Assembly: GCA_036742455.1 (NCBI GenBank)
Contig: DAINQU010000018.1
Location: 1 to 59,476 of the forward strand
From: CAIKZZ01 sp036742455
Lineage (GTDB): Bacteria; Pseudomonadota; Gammaproteobacteria; Steroidobacterales; Steroidobacteraceae
DNA: 59,476 nucleotides
Direction: 5' to 3'
Within the stretch, counting starts at the first letter, position 1. Each line of letters begins with the position of its first letter. This document shows, one piece after another, positions 8,994 to 17,790 of this stretch. The notes under the pieces are model-generated. The model made no database searches, was not told the origin of the DNA, and saw only the letters and a program-made list of their open reading frames with translations. The position numbers and the translations under genes were made by a program.

Positions 8994-9994
8994 TCGCCGG
9001 CTCCCGCGAGCGCTGCCGCCAAAATGGGTTTCAAGGCCTCACCTTCCTTGAGAAAGGCGTCGTGCCCGTACAGGGATTCCAGCGTCACCAAACGCCCCCG
9101 CGGTAAGCGCGCGACAAAGTCTTGCATGTGTGCGTAGGGCACCAACTCGTCCTCCGGCACGGCGACCGCCGTCGTGGGGACCCGTACGGTCGACGCGTCG
9201 ATCTCGAACAGGTCGATGGATTCGGACAACGCGACGAAGGACTCCGGGCGGTATTGGGCGACGTACGCGTCACCCCGCGCAAAGAGGTAATCCTCGATCG
9301 GTAGGCGGAAACGATCGGCGTCGCGTCGTGGCGCACCGGAAAACCGCCGCTCAAACTCGCGCGGCGTACGGTACGTGGTCATCGCCAATGCGCGGGCCAA
9401 TTTCAGGCCGCCGTTCGCATCGCCGCGTTCGATCCCAAAACGGACGATCTCCCGCTCGACGGCGCGCCAACCGGTCGCGAGTGGATGCACGCGATCCGCC
9501 GCCGAGATCACCACGAGGCGCGGTGCCAAAGAGGGAAAGCGCGCACCGAGACTCAACGCCACTTGGGCCCCGTAGGAGGCACCAATGACCGCGCGGAGTG
9601 TGAGTCCGAGGTGGGTCAGAACGTATGCAATCGCCTCGGCTTGATCGTGCGCGCTGACCGTCGGAAACAGGGAGCCTCCCCGGGCAGGTCCGGTCGAGTC
9701 CGCGCTGCCGCCCAGGTAGTCGACACCGAGCACTTGATAGCGCGTGGTGTCCAAGGCGCGATCGGGACCGACGACCGCGTGCCACCAGCCCGCATCGTCG
9801 CTGCCCACGCGACGGTGCCCCGAGATTCCACCAATCGCGAGCACGACCGGCGCGTCCGACGGACCCACCAATCGCCACGCCATCTGCGCCTGCACCAGGC
9901 TGCCGCCGTGATGCAACGCAAAGGGCGACGGCAAAGCGATCACGCCTTGCGACACGGGACACGCGGTTGGAACCGCATCGGACACCACAGCCAT
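8990..9994 (-). CDS. metX: Homoserine O-succinyl/acetyltransferase (MetX-type alpha/beta hydrolase)
   Basis: This enzyme activates homoserine by acyl transfer at the start of methionine synthesis. It has 334 residues with an alpha/beta-hydrolase fold. The nucleophile is Ser140 in GASYGA, and the acid and base are probably Asp282 (PEDELVP) and His311 (YGHDAF). It resembles the shorter MetX form paired with metB in xanthomonads, which is thought to use succinyl-CoA. The acyl donor cannot be read from the sequence. The start ATG at 9994 is preceded by GAGGAG, which is buried in a hairpin (10003-10032) below a SAM-I riboswitch. metB follows with a four-base overlap. Confidence 0.85.
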   Translation of the reverse strand: MAVVSDAVPTACPVSQGVIALPSPFALHHGGSLVQAQMAWRLVGPSDAPVVLAIGGISGHRRVGSDDAGWWHAVVGPDRALDTTRYQVLGVDYLGGSADSTGPARGGSLFPTVSAHDQAEAIAYVLTHLGLTLRAVIGASYGAQVALSLGARFPSLAPRLVVISAADRVHPLATGWRAVEREIVRFGIERGDANGGLKLARALAMTTYRTPREFERRFSGAPRRDADRFRLPIEDYLFARGDAYVAQYRPESFVALSESIDLFEIDASTVRVPTTAVAVPEDELVPYAHMQDFVARLPRGRLVTLESLYGHDAFLKEGEALKPILAAALAGAGE

Positions 9995-10002
9995 CGAAAC
10001 TC

Positions 10003-10032
10003 CTCAGGTCGTCAGACAGATGGACTCCTGAG
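10003..10032 (-). promoter_or_regulatory. Ribosome-binding-site sequestering hairpin of metX
   Basis: Read on the minus strand, CTCAGG (10032-10027) pairs with CCTGAG (10008-10003), whose end forms part of the GAGGAG ribosome binding site of metX. The loop contains CCATCT (10023-10018), which can pair with the 3' strand of the riboswitch P1 helix. Ligand binding and release of the ribosome binding site are therefore plausibly coupled. This would be translational control; no T run follows. Confidence 0.6.
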
Positions 10033-10074
10033 ATGCGCCGTTGCAGCGCGCCGATCCGGAACGGATACGGCTCA

Positions 10075-10175
10075 CCATCTACCGACACCCGAGGGCGCCG
10101 CAGGAGTTGGCACCTGAACGCTTCGCGCAGGTTGCCCCGGCTTCAAAGGGCCAGTCCCTCAGCCGGTCTAGATGG
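10075..10175 (-). ncRNA. SAM-I (S-box) riboswitch
   Basis: On the minus strand the conserved core GAGGGACTGGCCC, then TGAAGCC, then GGCAACC (within 10160-10129) is the S-box consensus, followed by GGTGCCAACTCC. The P1 helix closes perfectly: CCATCTA (10175-10169) with TAGATGG (10081-10075). It binds S-adenosylmethionine and would shut down metX-metB when SAM is plentiful. The expression platform between it and the metX start contains the hairpin at 10003-10032. A small extra stem (ATCCG/CGGAT) lies in between. Confidence 0.92.
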
Positions 10176-10343
10176 ATTTGCGAAGTGTAAGCCCACGATT
10201 TCACTGGGTCAACGATTTGCGTGCACTGCAGCAACGGCGGTGCTTGTGCGCAGCCGCACCGCCCCCTGTGGGGGTCGGCCGAGACGCCTTCGACCTCAGA
10301 CGAAAGTGGCGACGCGCCCGCGGGCGCGCCGCCGTGCAGGTCC
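10176..10343. other. Intergenic region between asd and the metX riboswitch
   Basis: The whole metX-asd gap is 9995-10343. The riboswitch and its platform fill 9995-10175. The remainder must hold the metX promoter, but I cannot point to a convincing -35/-10 pair. It contains a GC-only palindrome CGCGCCCGCGGGCGCG at 10313-10328 just behind asd, and a short CCCCC/GGGGG stem near 10262-10274. Either could act as a weak terminator of asd, though neither has a T tract. No open reading frame of note is present. Confidence 0.5.
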
Positions 10344-11456
10344 TTACGCTCGCTCGAGGACGATCCGCAGCATGCGCCGCAACGGCTCCGCGGCGCCCCA
10401 GAGGAGCTGGTCGCCGACGGTGAACGCCGTCAGGTACTCGCCACCCATCGGCAACTTGCGCAAGCGGCCCACTGGAATCGCGAGCGTGCCGGTCACGGCT
10501 GCGGGCGTCAGCTCGTTCATCGAGGCTTCCCGTTCGTTCGGGATGACGCGTACCCACTCGTTGTCGGCGGCGATCAAGGCCTCCAATTCCGCGAGCGGCC
10601 GATCTTCGGTCAGCTTGATGGTCAGCGCCTGACTGTGGCAACGCATCGCGCCAATGCGGACGCAAATACCGTCGACCGGGATCGGGCGATCGCTGCGACC
10701 GAGGATCTTGTTGGCCTCGACGCCGCCCTTCCATTCTTCGCGACTCTGGCCGTTTCCCAAATCCTTATCGATCCAGGGGATGAGGTTGCCGGCCAACGCA
10801 CGACCGAACTCTTTCTGCGGCAGCGCGCTGCCGCGTAGGTGTGCGGCGACGACCGCATCGAGTTCGAGGACCGAGGAGCGCTCGTCCGCCAGCAACGCCG
10901 CGCCGGAAGCGTAGACCGAACCCATTTGGGCGACCAACTCGCGCATGTTGGCAGCACCCGCCCCCGAGGCCGCCTGGTACGTCATGGCGGTAATCCATTC
11001 CACGAGGCCGGCGCGGAACAATCCACCGAGCGCCATCAACATGAGCGAGACCGTGCAATTGCCGCCCACGAAGTCTTTCTGCCCCGCGTCGAGCGCGGCA
11101 TCGATGACCGGTCGATTGACCGGATCCAAGACGATCGTCACGCCGTCGGTCATGCGCAACGTCGAGGCCGCATCGATCCAATAGCCGTTCCAACCGCTCG
11201 CGCGCAGGGGGCCGTGGATGTCCGTGGTGTAATCGCCGCCTTGGCAGGTGATGATGGCGTCCATGGCGCCGAGCGCCGCAAGGTCACGAGCGTCACGCAG
11301 CGTATCCGCGCCCTGCCCGACGTCGGGCGCGGCTTGGCCCGCCTGTGAGGTCGAGAAAAACACCGGCTGTATGAGGGCAAAATCCCCTTCTGCCGTCATG
11401 CGATCGAGAAGGACCGATCCCACCATCCCGCGCCAACCGACGATACCGACTTTCAT
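10344..11456 (-). CDS. asd: Aspartate-semialdehyde dehydrogenase
   Basis: This enzyme reduces aspartyl phosphate to aspartate semialdehyde, the branch point to lysine/peptidoglycan, threonine and methionine. It has 370 residues, the length of the gammaproteobacterial Asd form. The NADP-binding start is VGIVGWRGMVGSVL, the catalytic cysteine is Cys134 in GGNCTVS, and TYQAASGAGAANM is the family's substrate-side loop. AGGAGAGAG lies before the ATG. It follows the lysC-lysA fusion gene on the same strand after 29 bases, so the two may form an operon feeding the pathway. Confidence 0.95.
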   Translation of the reverse strand: MKVGIVGWRGMVGSVLLDRMTAEGDFALIQPVFFSTSQAGQAAPDVGQGADTLRDARDLAALGAMDAIITCQGGDYTTDIHGPLRASGWNGYWIDAASTLRMTDGVTIVLDPVNRPVIDAALDAGQKDFVGGNCTVSLMLMALGGLFRAGLVEWITAMTYQAASGAGAANMRELVAQMGSVYASGAALLADERSSVLELDAVVAAHLRGSALPQKEFGRALAGNLIPWIDKDLGNGQSREEWKGGVEANKILGRSDRPIPVDGICVRIGAMRCHSQALTIKLTEDRPLAELEALIAADNEWVRVIPNEREASMNELTPAAVTGTLAIPVGRLRKLPMGGEYLTAFTVGDQLLWGAAEPLRRMLRIVLERA

Positions 11457-11485
11457 GGCTCTCTCCTACGTGCCGCCGTAGCGGC

Positions 11486-14107
11486 TCAGATGACTCGTTC
11501 TGTGGACGGCTCGCGCAAGTTGTAGCGCGAACTCATGGCGTGCCCGTAGGCCCCGGCCGTGGCGATCAGGACGACGTCGCCTTCGTGGCTCTCCGGCAGC
11601 GCACGCTCGTGGCCGAGCACGTCTCCGGACTCGCAAATCGGCCCGACGACATCGTAGACCACCGCCGGCGGTTCATCGACGCGGGTCAGGTTGACGATCT
11701 CGTGGTGCGCCCCGTAAAGCGCCGGCCGGATGAGCGAATTCATGCCGGTCGCGATGCCCAAATACTGCTTCGCGCCCTTGCCCTTGGTTTGGGTGACGCG
11801 CGCCAGTAGCACGCCCGCGCCCGCCACCAAATAGCGACCCGGCTCAATCCACAGCGTGTAGCGCGGATGGCGTGCCCGGAAGGCCGCGAGGCCACGGCCC
11901 ACGGCGTCCAGATCGACGGGCCGACGGCTCGCCTTATCCGGCACGCCAAAGCCACCGCCCAAGTCGAGTACCTGCACGTCGCTGAAGCGTTCGCCTAAGG
12001 TCGCCAGGGTCTCCGCCACGGCGAGCCAATTGTCGCTCGAGAAGATGCCGCTGCCGGTGTGGGCGTGCAGGCCCACAACGCGGGCGCCCGCGGAGCGCAC
12101 GAGGCGATCCAACTCGTCGATCTCAAACAACGGCACGCCGAATTTCGAGTGCACGCCCGCGGTACGCACGTGGCGATGATGCCCATGCCCACGCCCGGTA
12201 TCGATGCGGACAAAAATCGACTGACCGGCGAACAGTTCCGGCCATGCGCGCAAGGGATAGAGGTTATCGAGCGTCACGGTGATGCCCGCCGCCAGCGCCC
12301 ACGCGTATTCGTGGCGCGGCGCAAAATTCGGGGTGTAGAGCACGTGCGATGCGTCCAACTGCGGGACGCTCGCTCGCAAGTGCTCAACCTCACCCGGTGA
12401 CACGCAGTCAAACCCAACGCCGGCCGCAGCGAGGGTCCGCAACACGTCGGGATGCGGGTTCGCCTTCATCGCATAGTGCACCGCATCGATGCCCTGCAAC
12501 GCCGTCAACTCCGAGGCGGCCTTGCGCACCTCCGACAGATCGTAAACGTACGCCGAGTCGTCATCGCCGAGGCTCGCCAACAGCGCCGACCGCCGGTGAT
12601 GCCACCACGGCAACGACGCGGCCGTTGTCACACCGGACGCCTGCAGCTCGGTCCAGGTGGGGCCTAAGACGCGATCGTTGACGGCGCCGTGAATGAGCAG
12701 ATCGTGCAATGCGGTGACCAAGCGATCGCCCTGAGCCTCATCGATCACAAAGGTGAAGTTGAGATCGTTGGCCGCCTGACTGACCAAATGGATGCGCTCT
12801 TCCTCAAACAGACTGAGCGCCTCGCCCAGTTCGTGGAGGATCCCGCGGATATTGCGGCCGAGCAGCGACAACGCCGCACACGGACCGATCACCTCCGCGC
12901 GACCCAAGGGCTCGAGTCCCTCGAGCAGTCCGTCGAGCGCCACTTTGTCGAGCGTATTGGCCGCCGGATCGAGCGTGACCGTCACATTGGTCTCGGACGT
13001 GGAGACGAGATCGACCGAGAGCCCGCGCATTTTGAAAATCTGAAACACGTCGGCGAGATAGCCGACCTGATGCCACATCCCCGGGCTTTCCATCGAAATG
13101 AGCGTGATGCCTTTTTTCAGCGCAATGGCTTTGACTTGGGCTGCATCGCCGCCGACCGGATGAGCACTGATATGGGTGCCCTCAATCTGCGGGGTCTGCG
13201 TCGCATACACGTACAACGGAATGTCGTATTGCTTAACCGGCATAATACAGCGGGGATGCAGCACTTTCGCCCCCGAGGACGCGATCTCCTGCGCTTCGTC
13301 GTAATGCAGCGCGCGCAGTAACCGGGCATTCGGCACCCCTTTGGGGTTCGCGCTGAACATACCGGGCACGTCGGTCCAAATTTCGAGGCGCTCCGCATGC
13401 AACTTGGCGGCGAAGTACGCGCCGGAGGTGTCCGAACCCCCACGGCCCAGCAGCACGGTGTTTCCCCGTTCGTCCGCCGCGATGAACCCTTGGCTGAGAT
13501 ACACGCGACCCGGGGTCGCAAAACGCGCCCGTAACGCCTCGTCCGGCGCGTAATCGCAGGTGGCCGACAGAATGCGGGCTTTTTCGGACGCGCCGGTGTG
13601 AACGTCCGATCGCAGGACCGTCCGCGCATCCACCCACTCGACGTCGAGCCCTTGGGTCGAGAGCCAAGCGGCTCCCAATTCGGTCGCCATCAATTCGCCG
13701 GTCGCCATGACGCGGGCGCGCACCCGATCGGAGGTTTCCTTGACCAGCGCAATCCCAGCGGCGATCTGCCCCAGTTCATCGAGATGCCGTTGCACGCCCG
13801 CGGGCAGGCCCATGCCTAACTCCGCACTGAGCGCCCGATGGCGCTCCGCAATCACGGCCAACGCGTCCGCATGACGCCCCTCAGAGGCGGCCGCGAGCAG
13901 TGCTTCAAGCCGGTCGGTGATCCCCGATAACGCCGAATGCACGACGACCGGGATGAGGCCCTCGTCGAGGCGTTTACGGACGACGTCGCGGATGTTGCGC
14001 CAGTTGGCGGCGGTGGAGACGCTCGTACCCCCAAATTTGAGTACGACGAAACAAGGCGCTTGGGTTGGCATCTGGAGATCGAGTGCCCCGGTGGGGCCGT
14101 TGGTCAC
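11486..14107 (-). CDS. lysC-lysA: Bifunctional aspartokinase / diaminopimelate decarboxylase
   Basis: One reading frame of 873 residues carries both the first and last enzymes of lysine synthesis. The N-terminal half is aspartokinase: KFGGTSVS near residue 24, GRGGSDTSGAYFAA at about 220-235, and tandem ACT-type regulatory domains at about 330-480 that usually bind lysine. The C-terminal half, from about 500, is PLP-dependent diaminopimelate decarboxylase. Its Schiff-base lysine is in HYAMKANPHPDVL at about 547, with HAHTGSGIFS, DLGGGFG, EPGRYLVAGAG and the catalytic CESGD following. This fusion is known from Xanthomonas and Xylella. The start at 14107 is GTG; an ATG at 14071 is equally plausible, giving 861 residues. 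Neither has a strong ribosome binding site. Confidence 0.93.
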   Translation of the reverse strand: MTNGPTGALDLQMPTQAPCFVVLKFGGTSVSTAANWRNIRDVVRKRLDEGLIPVVVHSALSGITDRLEALLAAASEGRHADALAVIAERHRALSAELGMGLPAGVQRHLDELGQIAAGIALVKETSDRVRARVMATGELMATELGAAWLSTQGLDVEWVDARTVLRSDVHTGASEKARILSATCDYAPDEALRARFATPGRVYLSQGFIAADERGNTVLLGRGGSDTSGAYFAAKLHAERLEIWTDVPGMFSANPKGVPNARLLRALHYDEAQEIASSGAKVLHPRCIMPVKQYDIPLYVYATQTPQIEGTHISAHPVGGDAAQVKAIALKKGITLISMESPGMWHQVGYLADVFQIFKMRGLSVDLVSTSETNVTVTLDPAANTLDKVALDGLLEGLEPLGRAEVIGPCAALSLLGRNIRGILHELGEALSLFEEERIHLVSQAANDLNFTFVIDEAQGDRLVTALHDLLIHGAVNDRVLGPTWTELQASGVTTAASLPWWHHRRSALLASLGDDDSAYVYDLSEVRKAASELTALQGIDAVHYAMKANPHPDVLRTLAAAGVGFDCVSPGEVEHLRASVPQLDASHVLYTPNFAPRHEYAWALAAGITVTLDNLYPLRAWPELFAGQSIFVRIDTGRGHGHHRHVRTAGVHSKFGVPLFEIDELDRLVRSAGARVVGLHAHTGSGIFSSDNWLAVAETLATLGERFSDVQVLDLGGGFGVPDKASRRPVDLDAVGRGLAAFRARHPRYTLWIEPGRYLVAGAGVLLARVTQTKGKGAKQYLGIATGMNSLIRPALYGAHHEIVNLTRVDEPPAVVYDVVGPICESGDVLGHERALPESHEGDVVLIATAGAYGHAMSSRYNLREPSTERVI

Positions 14108-14165
14108 GGAGGCCGCGTCCCGGCCTGCCGGAGCGCGGGCGGGAATGAGGACTTACGAAAACGAC

Positions 14166-14381
14166 TTAGAGGTCGTCTTCGAAGTCCTCGAGTTCTTTTT
14201 TGAGGCGGCGCTCGGCGAGCACGTCCTCAAGCTTGCTCCAAGCAGCCTTACCCTTCTTACCGGGTGTGGCCTTCTTGCGATCAACGCGATCCAACAGGCG
14301 ATCGTAATCCGGCTCCTCGGCCTCGGCGTCCGCGAGAAACTCCTCATCGAGTTCGAAGTGCTCGTCGTCCCGTTCCATCAT
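14166..14381 (-). CDS. Small acidic protein, PA3496-like
   Basis: The product is 71 residues, very rich in Asp and Glu, with a central basic patch and a C-terminal helix ending KLEDVLAERRLKKELEDF. That end resembles the conserved tail of the small PA3496-family proteins of pseudomonads and xanthomonads (LEExRLRxEL-type). Function is not known, and the family match is from memory. A second ATG lies one codon in. It is preceded on the same strand by a good promoter at 14449-14476. The lysC-lysA gene begins 58 bases downstream, so it may share that promoter. Confidence 0.6.
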   Translation of the reverse strand: MMERDDEHFELDEEFLADAEAEEPDYDRLLDRVDRKKATPGKKGKAAWSKLEDVLAERRLKKELEDFEDDL

Positions 14382-14448
14382 GCCAGACTGCCTAAAAACC
14401 CCGTTAAATCAAGGACATGTATTCTGTTCCGCCATTTGGCGCAACCGC

Positions 14449-14476
14449 ACTATACAGAAAAGGAGGGCAACTGCAA
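14449..14476 (-). promoter_or_regulatory. Sigma-70-type promoter
   Basis: On the minus strand TTGCAG (14476-14471), a 16-base spacer and TATAGT (14454-14449) form a good -35/-10 pair, pointing to the small acidic gene and the lysC-lysA/asd genes beyond it. The -35 overlaps an inverted repeat TGCAAC-CGTACC-GTTGCA (14472-14489) that could be an operator. Confidence 0.6.
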
Positions 14477-14564
14477 CCGTACCGTTGCAATTTAATTGCG
14501 AAACCGTGCATGCCCCTTAAGGCCCCGGCCCTGCCGGCGGCCCGTTGGTGGCGGTGGGTTTGGC

Positions 14565-14831
14565 TCAGGAACCCTGGCACTTCCGCAGGCAATCGTCGTA
14601 GCTGGCGTCGCACAAGCGCTGCTTGGACGCATCGTGTCCGGCCTGCGTCATGCACTTGTCCGAGTCTTCGTCGCACTTCGCGTCGCACTTGTCGTCGGTC
14701 ATTGCCCGAACCGGCGACATGGTTTGTGGCGCGTGGGTCACCGGGCGACCGCCCGCAACCGCCGTCGCCGACCACGACAATACCGCGCAAGCCAGTGCGG
14801 CCGCGAGGCCGCTTGTCAGATGCTTCTTCAT
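14565..14831 (-). CDS. Small secreted six-cysteine protein
   Basis: The product is 88 residues with a clear signal peptide (about 1-26, ending AVAGG). The mature part is short, charged and contains six cysteines at 49, 53, 60, 74, 81 and 85. Their spacing is mirror-symmetric: C-x3-C-x6-C, then 13 residues, then C-x6-C-x3-C. This pattern suggests two antiparallel helices stapled by three disulfides in the periplasm. I do not recognise a named family. It stands alone, transcribed away from the pullulanase gene. Confidence 0.7.
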   Translation of the reverse strand: MKKHLTSGLAAALACAVLSWSATAVAGGRPVTHAPQTMSPVRAMTDDKCDAKCDEDSDKCMTQAGHDASKQRLCDASYDDCLRKCQGS

Positions 14832-15020
14832 GCTTATCTCCCGAAGGCGCCCTTAGGAGGGGCAGTCCACAGGCTTGCAGTTTGAGTCCGTATCGCCCTC
14901 GTTGCAACGGTGTCTATCCCGCGATGCGTACGCACGTTGCCGCCGGAGCACGGCCCGATGGACGAGAGCGAACCCCGTCTACCGGGCAGATGCGCTACAC
15001 ACCGACGCCCCTCCCACGAA

Positions 15021-15034
15021 TGAAAATATTTTCA
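15021..15034. promoter_or_regulatory. AT-rich 14-bp palindrome, candidate operator
   Basis: TGAAAATATTTTCA is a perfect palindrome 65 bases before the pullulanase start, in otherwise GC-rich sequence. It could be the binding site of a dimeric sugar-responsive repressor. No regulator gene is adjacent, so this rests on symmetry and position only. Confidence 0.4.
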
Positions 15035-15098
15035 GGTTGTCAAGACGCGATGACCGCAGGAAACTCCGCGCTCATCGATCGTTGCACTGGGGGGTACT

Positions 15099-17783
15099 AT
15101 GGTTCGGTTTGCACGATTTTTCATGACAGCGTGGGTCTCGGCATTGTTGGTCAGCGCGTGTGGCGGTGGCGGCGGTGGCGGCGGCTCGCCCGCAACACCA
15201 CCTCCGAGCCAGCCGACTGCCGTCGCCTTCGCGAACGCAACGGCGCTGTGGATCGCACAAGGCACCATCGTTTGGCCCGGTGCGACCGCAGGGCACACCT
15301 ACAAGCTCCTCTCCTCGGCCAGCGGCTCGATTGCGATCAAGTCGGACGGCACGATCACCGGTGCGGACTCCAACACCGACCTCGGCAGCCCGGGCGCCAT
15401 CCCAAGCACGCTGACCGCGAAATACCCGCAGTTGTCGGGGACCATCGCCTTCACCGTTCCGCAAGCGACGGTGCAGAACATCAAGAGTCTGTTGACCACC
15501 CAACTCGTCGTCGTCGATCTCAACGGCACGTCGGTGGCGCGCGCCACGCACCTGCAGTTGCAAGGCGTTATCGATGACACCTACGCCGCGACCGCGAGTA
15601 CTGCGGCGCTCGGCGTGACTTTCTCGAACGGCGTGCCCACCTACGCGTTGTGGGCGCCAACCGCCCAAGCGGTGTCGATCCTGTTAAACGGCACGACCAT
15701 CGCGATGACCGAGGACCCCAACACGGGTATTTGGAGCTACACCGGGGACGCCACCCAGCAGAACACGGCGCTCTACAACTACGTCGTGAAGGTCTACGCA
15801 CGCACCGACGGCGGCACGGTCAAAACCTACACGGTCACCGACCCGTACTCGACCGGTGTGGACGCCTACTCGTCCGCGTCGACGCCCAACCAACATTCGG
15901 TTGCGATCGATTTGAGCAGCGCGGCAACTTTCCCCGGCGATTGGGCCACCCAAGGCGCCTCGCGCGTCCTGCGCGCCTCCGACGTGGTGCTCTACGAACT
16001 CCACGTTCGCGATTTTTCGGCGAACGATTCCACGGTGCCGGCAGAGGACCAAGGAAAGTTCTTGGCATTTTCGCACCCGACTTCTGCGGGTATGACGCAT
16101 CTGAAGTCGCTCGCCCAAAGCGGTGTGACCCACGTGCATTTGTTGCCTGCGTTTGACATCGCCAGCATTCCGGACACGGGCTGCACGACGCCGCAGATTT
16201 CCAACAGCGATCCGGTCTCACAGACACCGCAGAACGCGGTTGCCTCGACCAATGCGACCGACTGTTTCAACTGGGGCTACGACCCTCGCAATTTCGGCGT
16301 CCCGACGGGCGCTTACTCCACCGATGCATCCGCCATGGAGCGTGTGCGCAACTTCCGCGAAATGGTCGTCGGCTTGCACAACGCCGGTCTCGGCGTCGTC
16401 ATGGACGTCGTCTACAACCACATGTCGACCAATTACCTCGACCAAATCGTGCCCGGTTACTACTACCGTCTCGATGCGAGCGGCAACATCACCAACACGA
16501 GCTGCTGCTCTGACACCGCCACCGAGTTCGCCATGATGGAAAAACTCATGAACGACACGCTCGCGCGTTGGACCTCGGCGTATTTGGTCGACGGCTTCCG
16601 CTTCGACGTCATGCAGAACATTCCGCTCGCCGCAATGAACGACGCACGCGCTGCGGTCACCGCGGCGGCCAACGGCCGCTTTGTCTACTTGTACGGTGAA
16701 GGCTTCCAAAACACGGAGAACTTCAAGCAGGCGGAAATTGGCAACCTCGGCAATTCGCACATTGGCGCCTTCAACTACTACATCCGCGACGCCGTGCGCG
16801 GTGGTGGGCCCTTTGATTCGGGTGCGTCCCTGGTCGCCAACCAAGGCTTCATCAGCGGTCAGTGCTACGACGGCAATGCCACCGCCGGCACGACGTGTGC
16901 TTCCAACACGCAGGCGGCGCTGTTCGCGGCGCAGACCAATATTCGCGTCTCGATGGCCGGCGCCGTGCCGGGCGTGGCCGGGCTCGCGGGCGGCGCGTCG
17001 GCCGCGTTTGCGACCAATCCGGATGAGACGGTCAATTACATCGCCTGCCACGACGGCCAAACCCTGTGGGACATTTCCCAATACAAGCATCCCTCGACCA
17101 CCTCGTCGGCGGATCGTGCGCGGGCGCAGGTCGTGGGTCTTTCCACGGTGCTCCTCGGTCAAGGCGTGCCCTTCTTCATGGCCGGTGATGAGATCCTTCG
17201 TTCGAAGGCGTTTGACCAGAACTCGTACAACTCGGGCGACTGGTTCAATCGCATCGATTGGAGCTTGACGTCGAACTACATCAACGACGGCAATTTGACG
17301 ATGGGGCTCCCGCCGTCAAATCCCAACAACACGAACTGGTCCACGATGACGCCGTTCCTGCAAAACACGAACGTGAATCCGACGGCACTCGACATCGCCA
17401 ACACCAACAGCATGGTGGCCGCCTTGCTGCAGGTGCGCAGCTCCACCTCGATGTTCCGGTTGCCGGCGGCGGCCGACATCGTCAATTGCGTGAGCTTCCC
17501 GGACGCCGCGGCGCAGCAGCCGGGACTGATCGTGATGCGCATCGACGGCACCGGCGCGGACGGTCGGCTGTGTGGTGATCACCTCTACACGCACGTCGTG
17601 GTGCTCATCAATGCCAACAAGATTGCGCAGACCTTCGCAATCGGCGCCTTCCAGGGCCTCGCGTTCCAACTGCACCAGAAGCTTCTCGGCAGCACGGATA
17701 CGACCGTGCTCTCGGCGGCGTTCAATCCGACGTCGGGGACGTTCTCGGTCCCCGCCCGCACCACAGCGGTGTTCGTCAACTAA
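15099..17783 (+). CDS. pulA: Lipoprotein pullulanase-type alpha-1,6-glucosidase (GH13)
   Basis: This is a debranching enzyme for alpha-1,6 links in pullulan, glycogen or starch. It has 894 residues with a lipoprotein signal (LVSAC, lipid-bearing Cys21) followed by a glycine run, so it is probably membrane-anchored. Residues about 25-165 are an N-terminal beta region. PTYALWAPTAQ opens the carbohydrate-binding domain typical of pullulanases, and YELHVRDFS starts the barrel. The catalytic residues are the nucleophile in DGFRFDVMQ (about 502), the acid/base in YGEGFQ (about 533) and the stabiliser in ACHDGQTLWD (about 650). DVVYNHMS is the GH13 region I motif. GGGGGG serves as a weak ribosome binding site. 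Confidence 0.9.
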   Translation: MVRFARFFMTAWVSALLVSACGGGGGGGGSPATPPPSQPTAVAFANATALWIAQGTIVWPGATAGHTYKLLSSASGSIAIKSDGTITGADSNTDLGSPGAIPSTLTAKYPQLSGTIAFTVPQATVQNIKSLLTTQLVVVDLNGTSVARATHLQLQGVIDDTYAATASTAALGVTFSNGVPTYALWAPTAQAVSILLNGTTIAMTEDPNTGIWSYTGDATQQNTALYNYVVKVYARTDGGTVKTYTVTDPYSTGVDAYSSASTPNQHSVAIDLSSAATFPGDWATQGASRVLRASDVVLYELHVRDFSANDSTVPAEDQGKFLAFSHPTSAGMTHLKSLAQSGVTHVHLLPAFDIASIPDTGCTTPQISNSDPVSQTPQNAVASTNATDCFNWGYDPRNFGVPTGAYSTDASAMERVRNFREMVVGLHNAGLGVVMDVVYNHMSTNYLDQIVPGYYYRLDASGNITNTSCCSDTATEFAMMEKLMNDTLARWTSAYLVDGFRFDVMQNIPLAAMNDARAAVTAAANGRFVYLYGEGFQNTENFKQAEIGNLGNSHIGAFNYYIRDAVRGGGPFDSGASLVANQGFISGQCYDGNATAGTTCASNTQAALFAAQTNIRVSMAGAVPGVAGLAGGASAAFATNPDETVNYIACHDGQTLWDISQYKHPSTTSSADRARAQVVGLSTVLLGQGVPFFMAGDEILRSKAFDQNSYNSGDWFNRIDWSLTSNYINDGNLTMGLPPSNPNNTNWSTMTPFLQNTNVNPTALDIANTNSMVAALLQVRSSTSMFRLPAAADIVNCVSFPDAAAQQPGLIVMRIDGTGADGRLCGDHLYTHVVVLINANKIAQTFAIGAFQGLAFQLHQKLLGSTDTTVLSAAFNPTSGTFSVPARTTAVFVN

Positions 17784-17790
17784 GGTGTGC

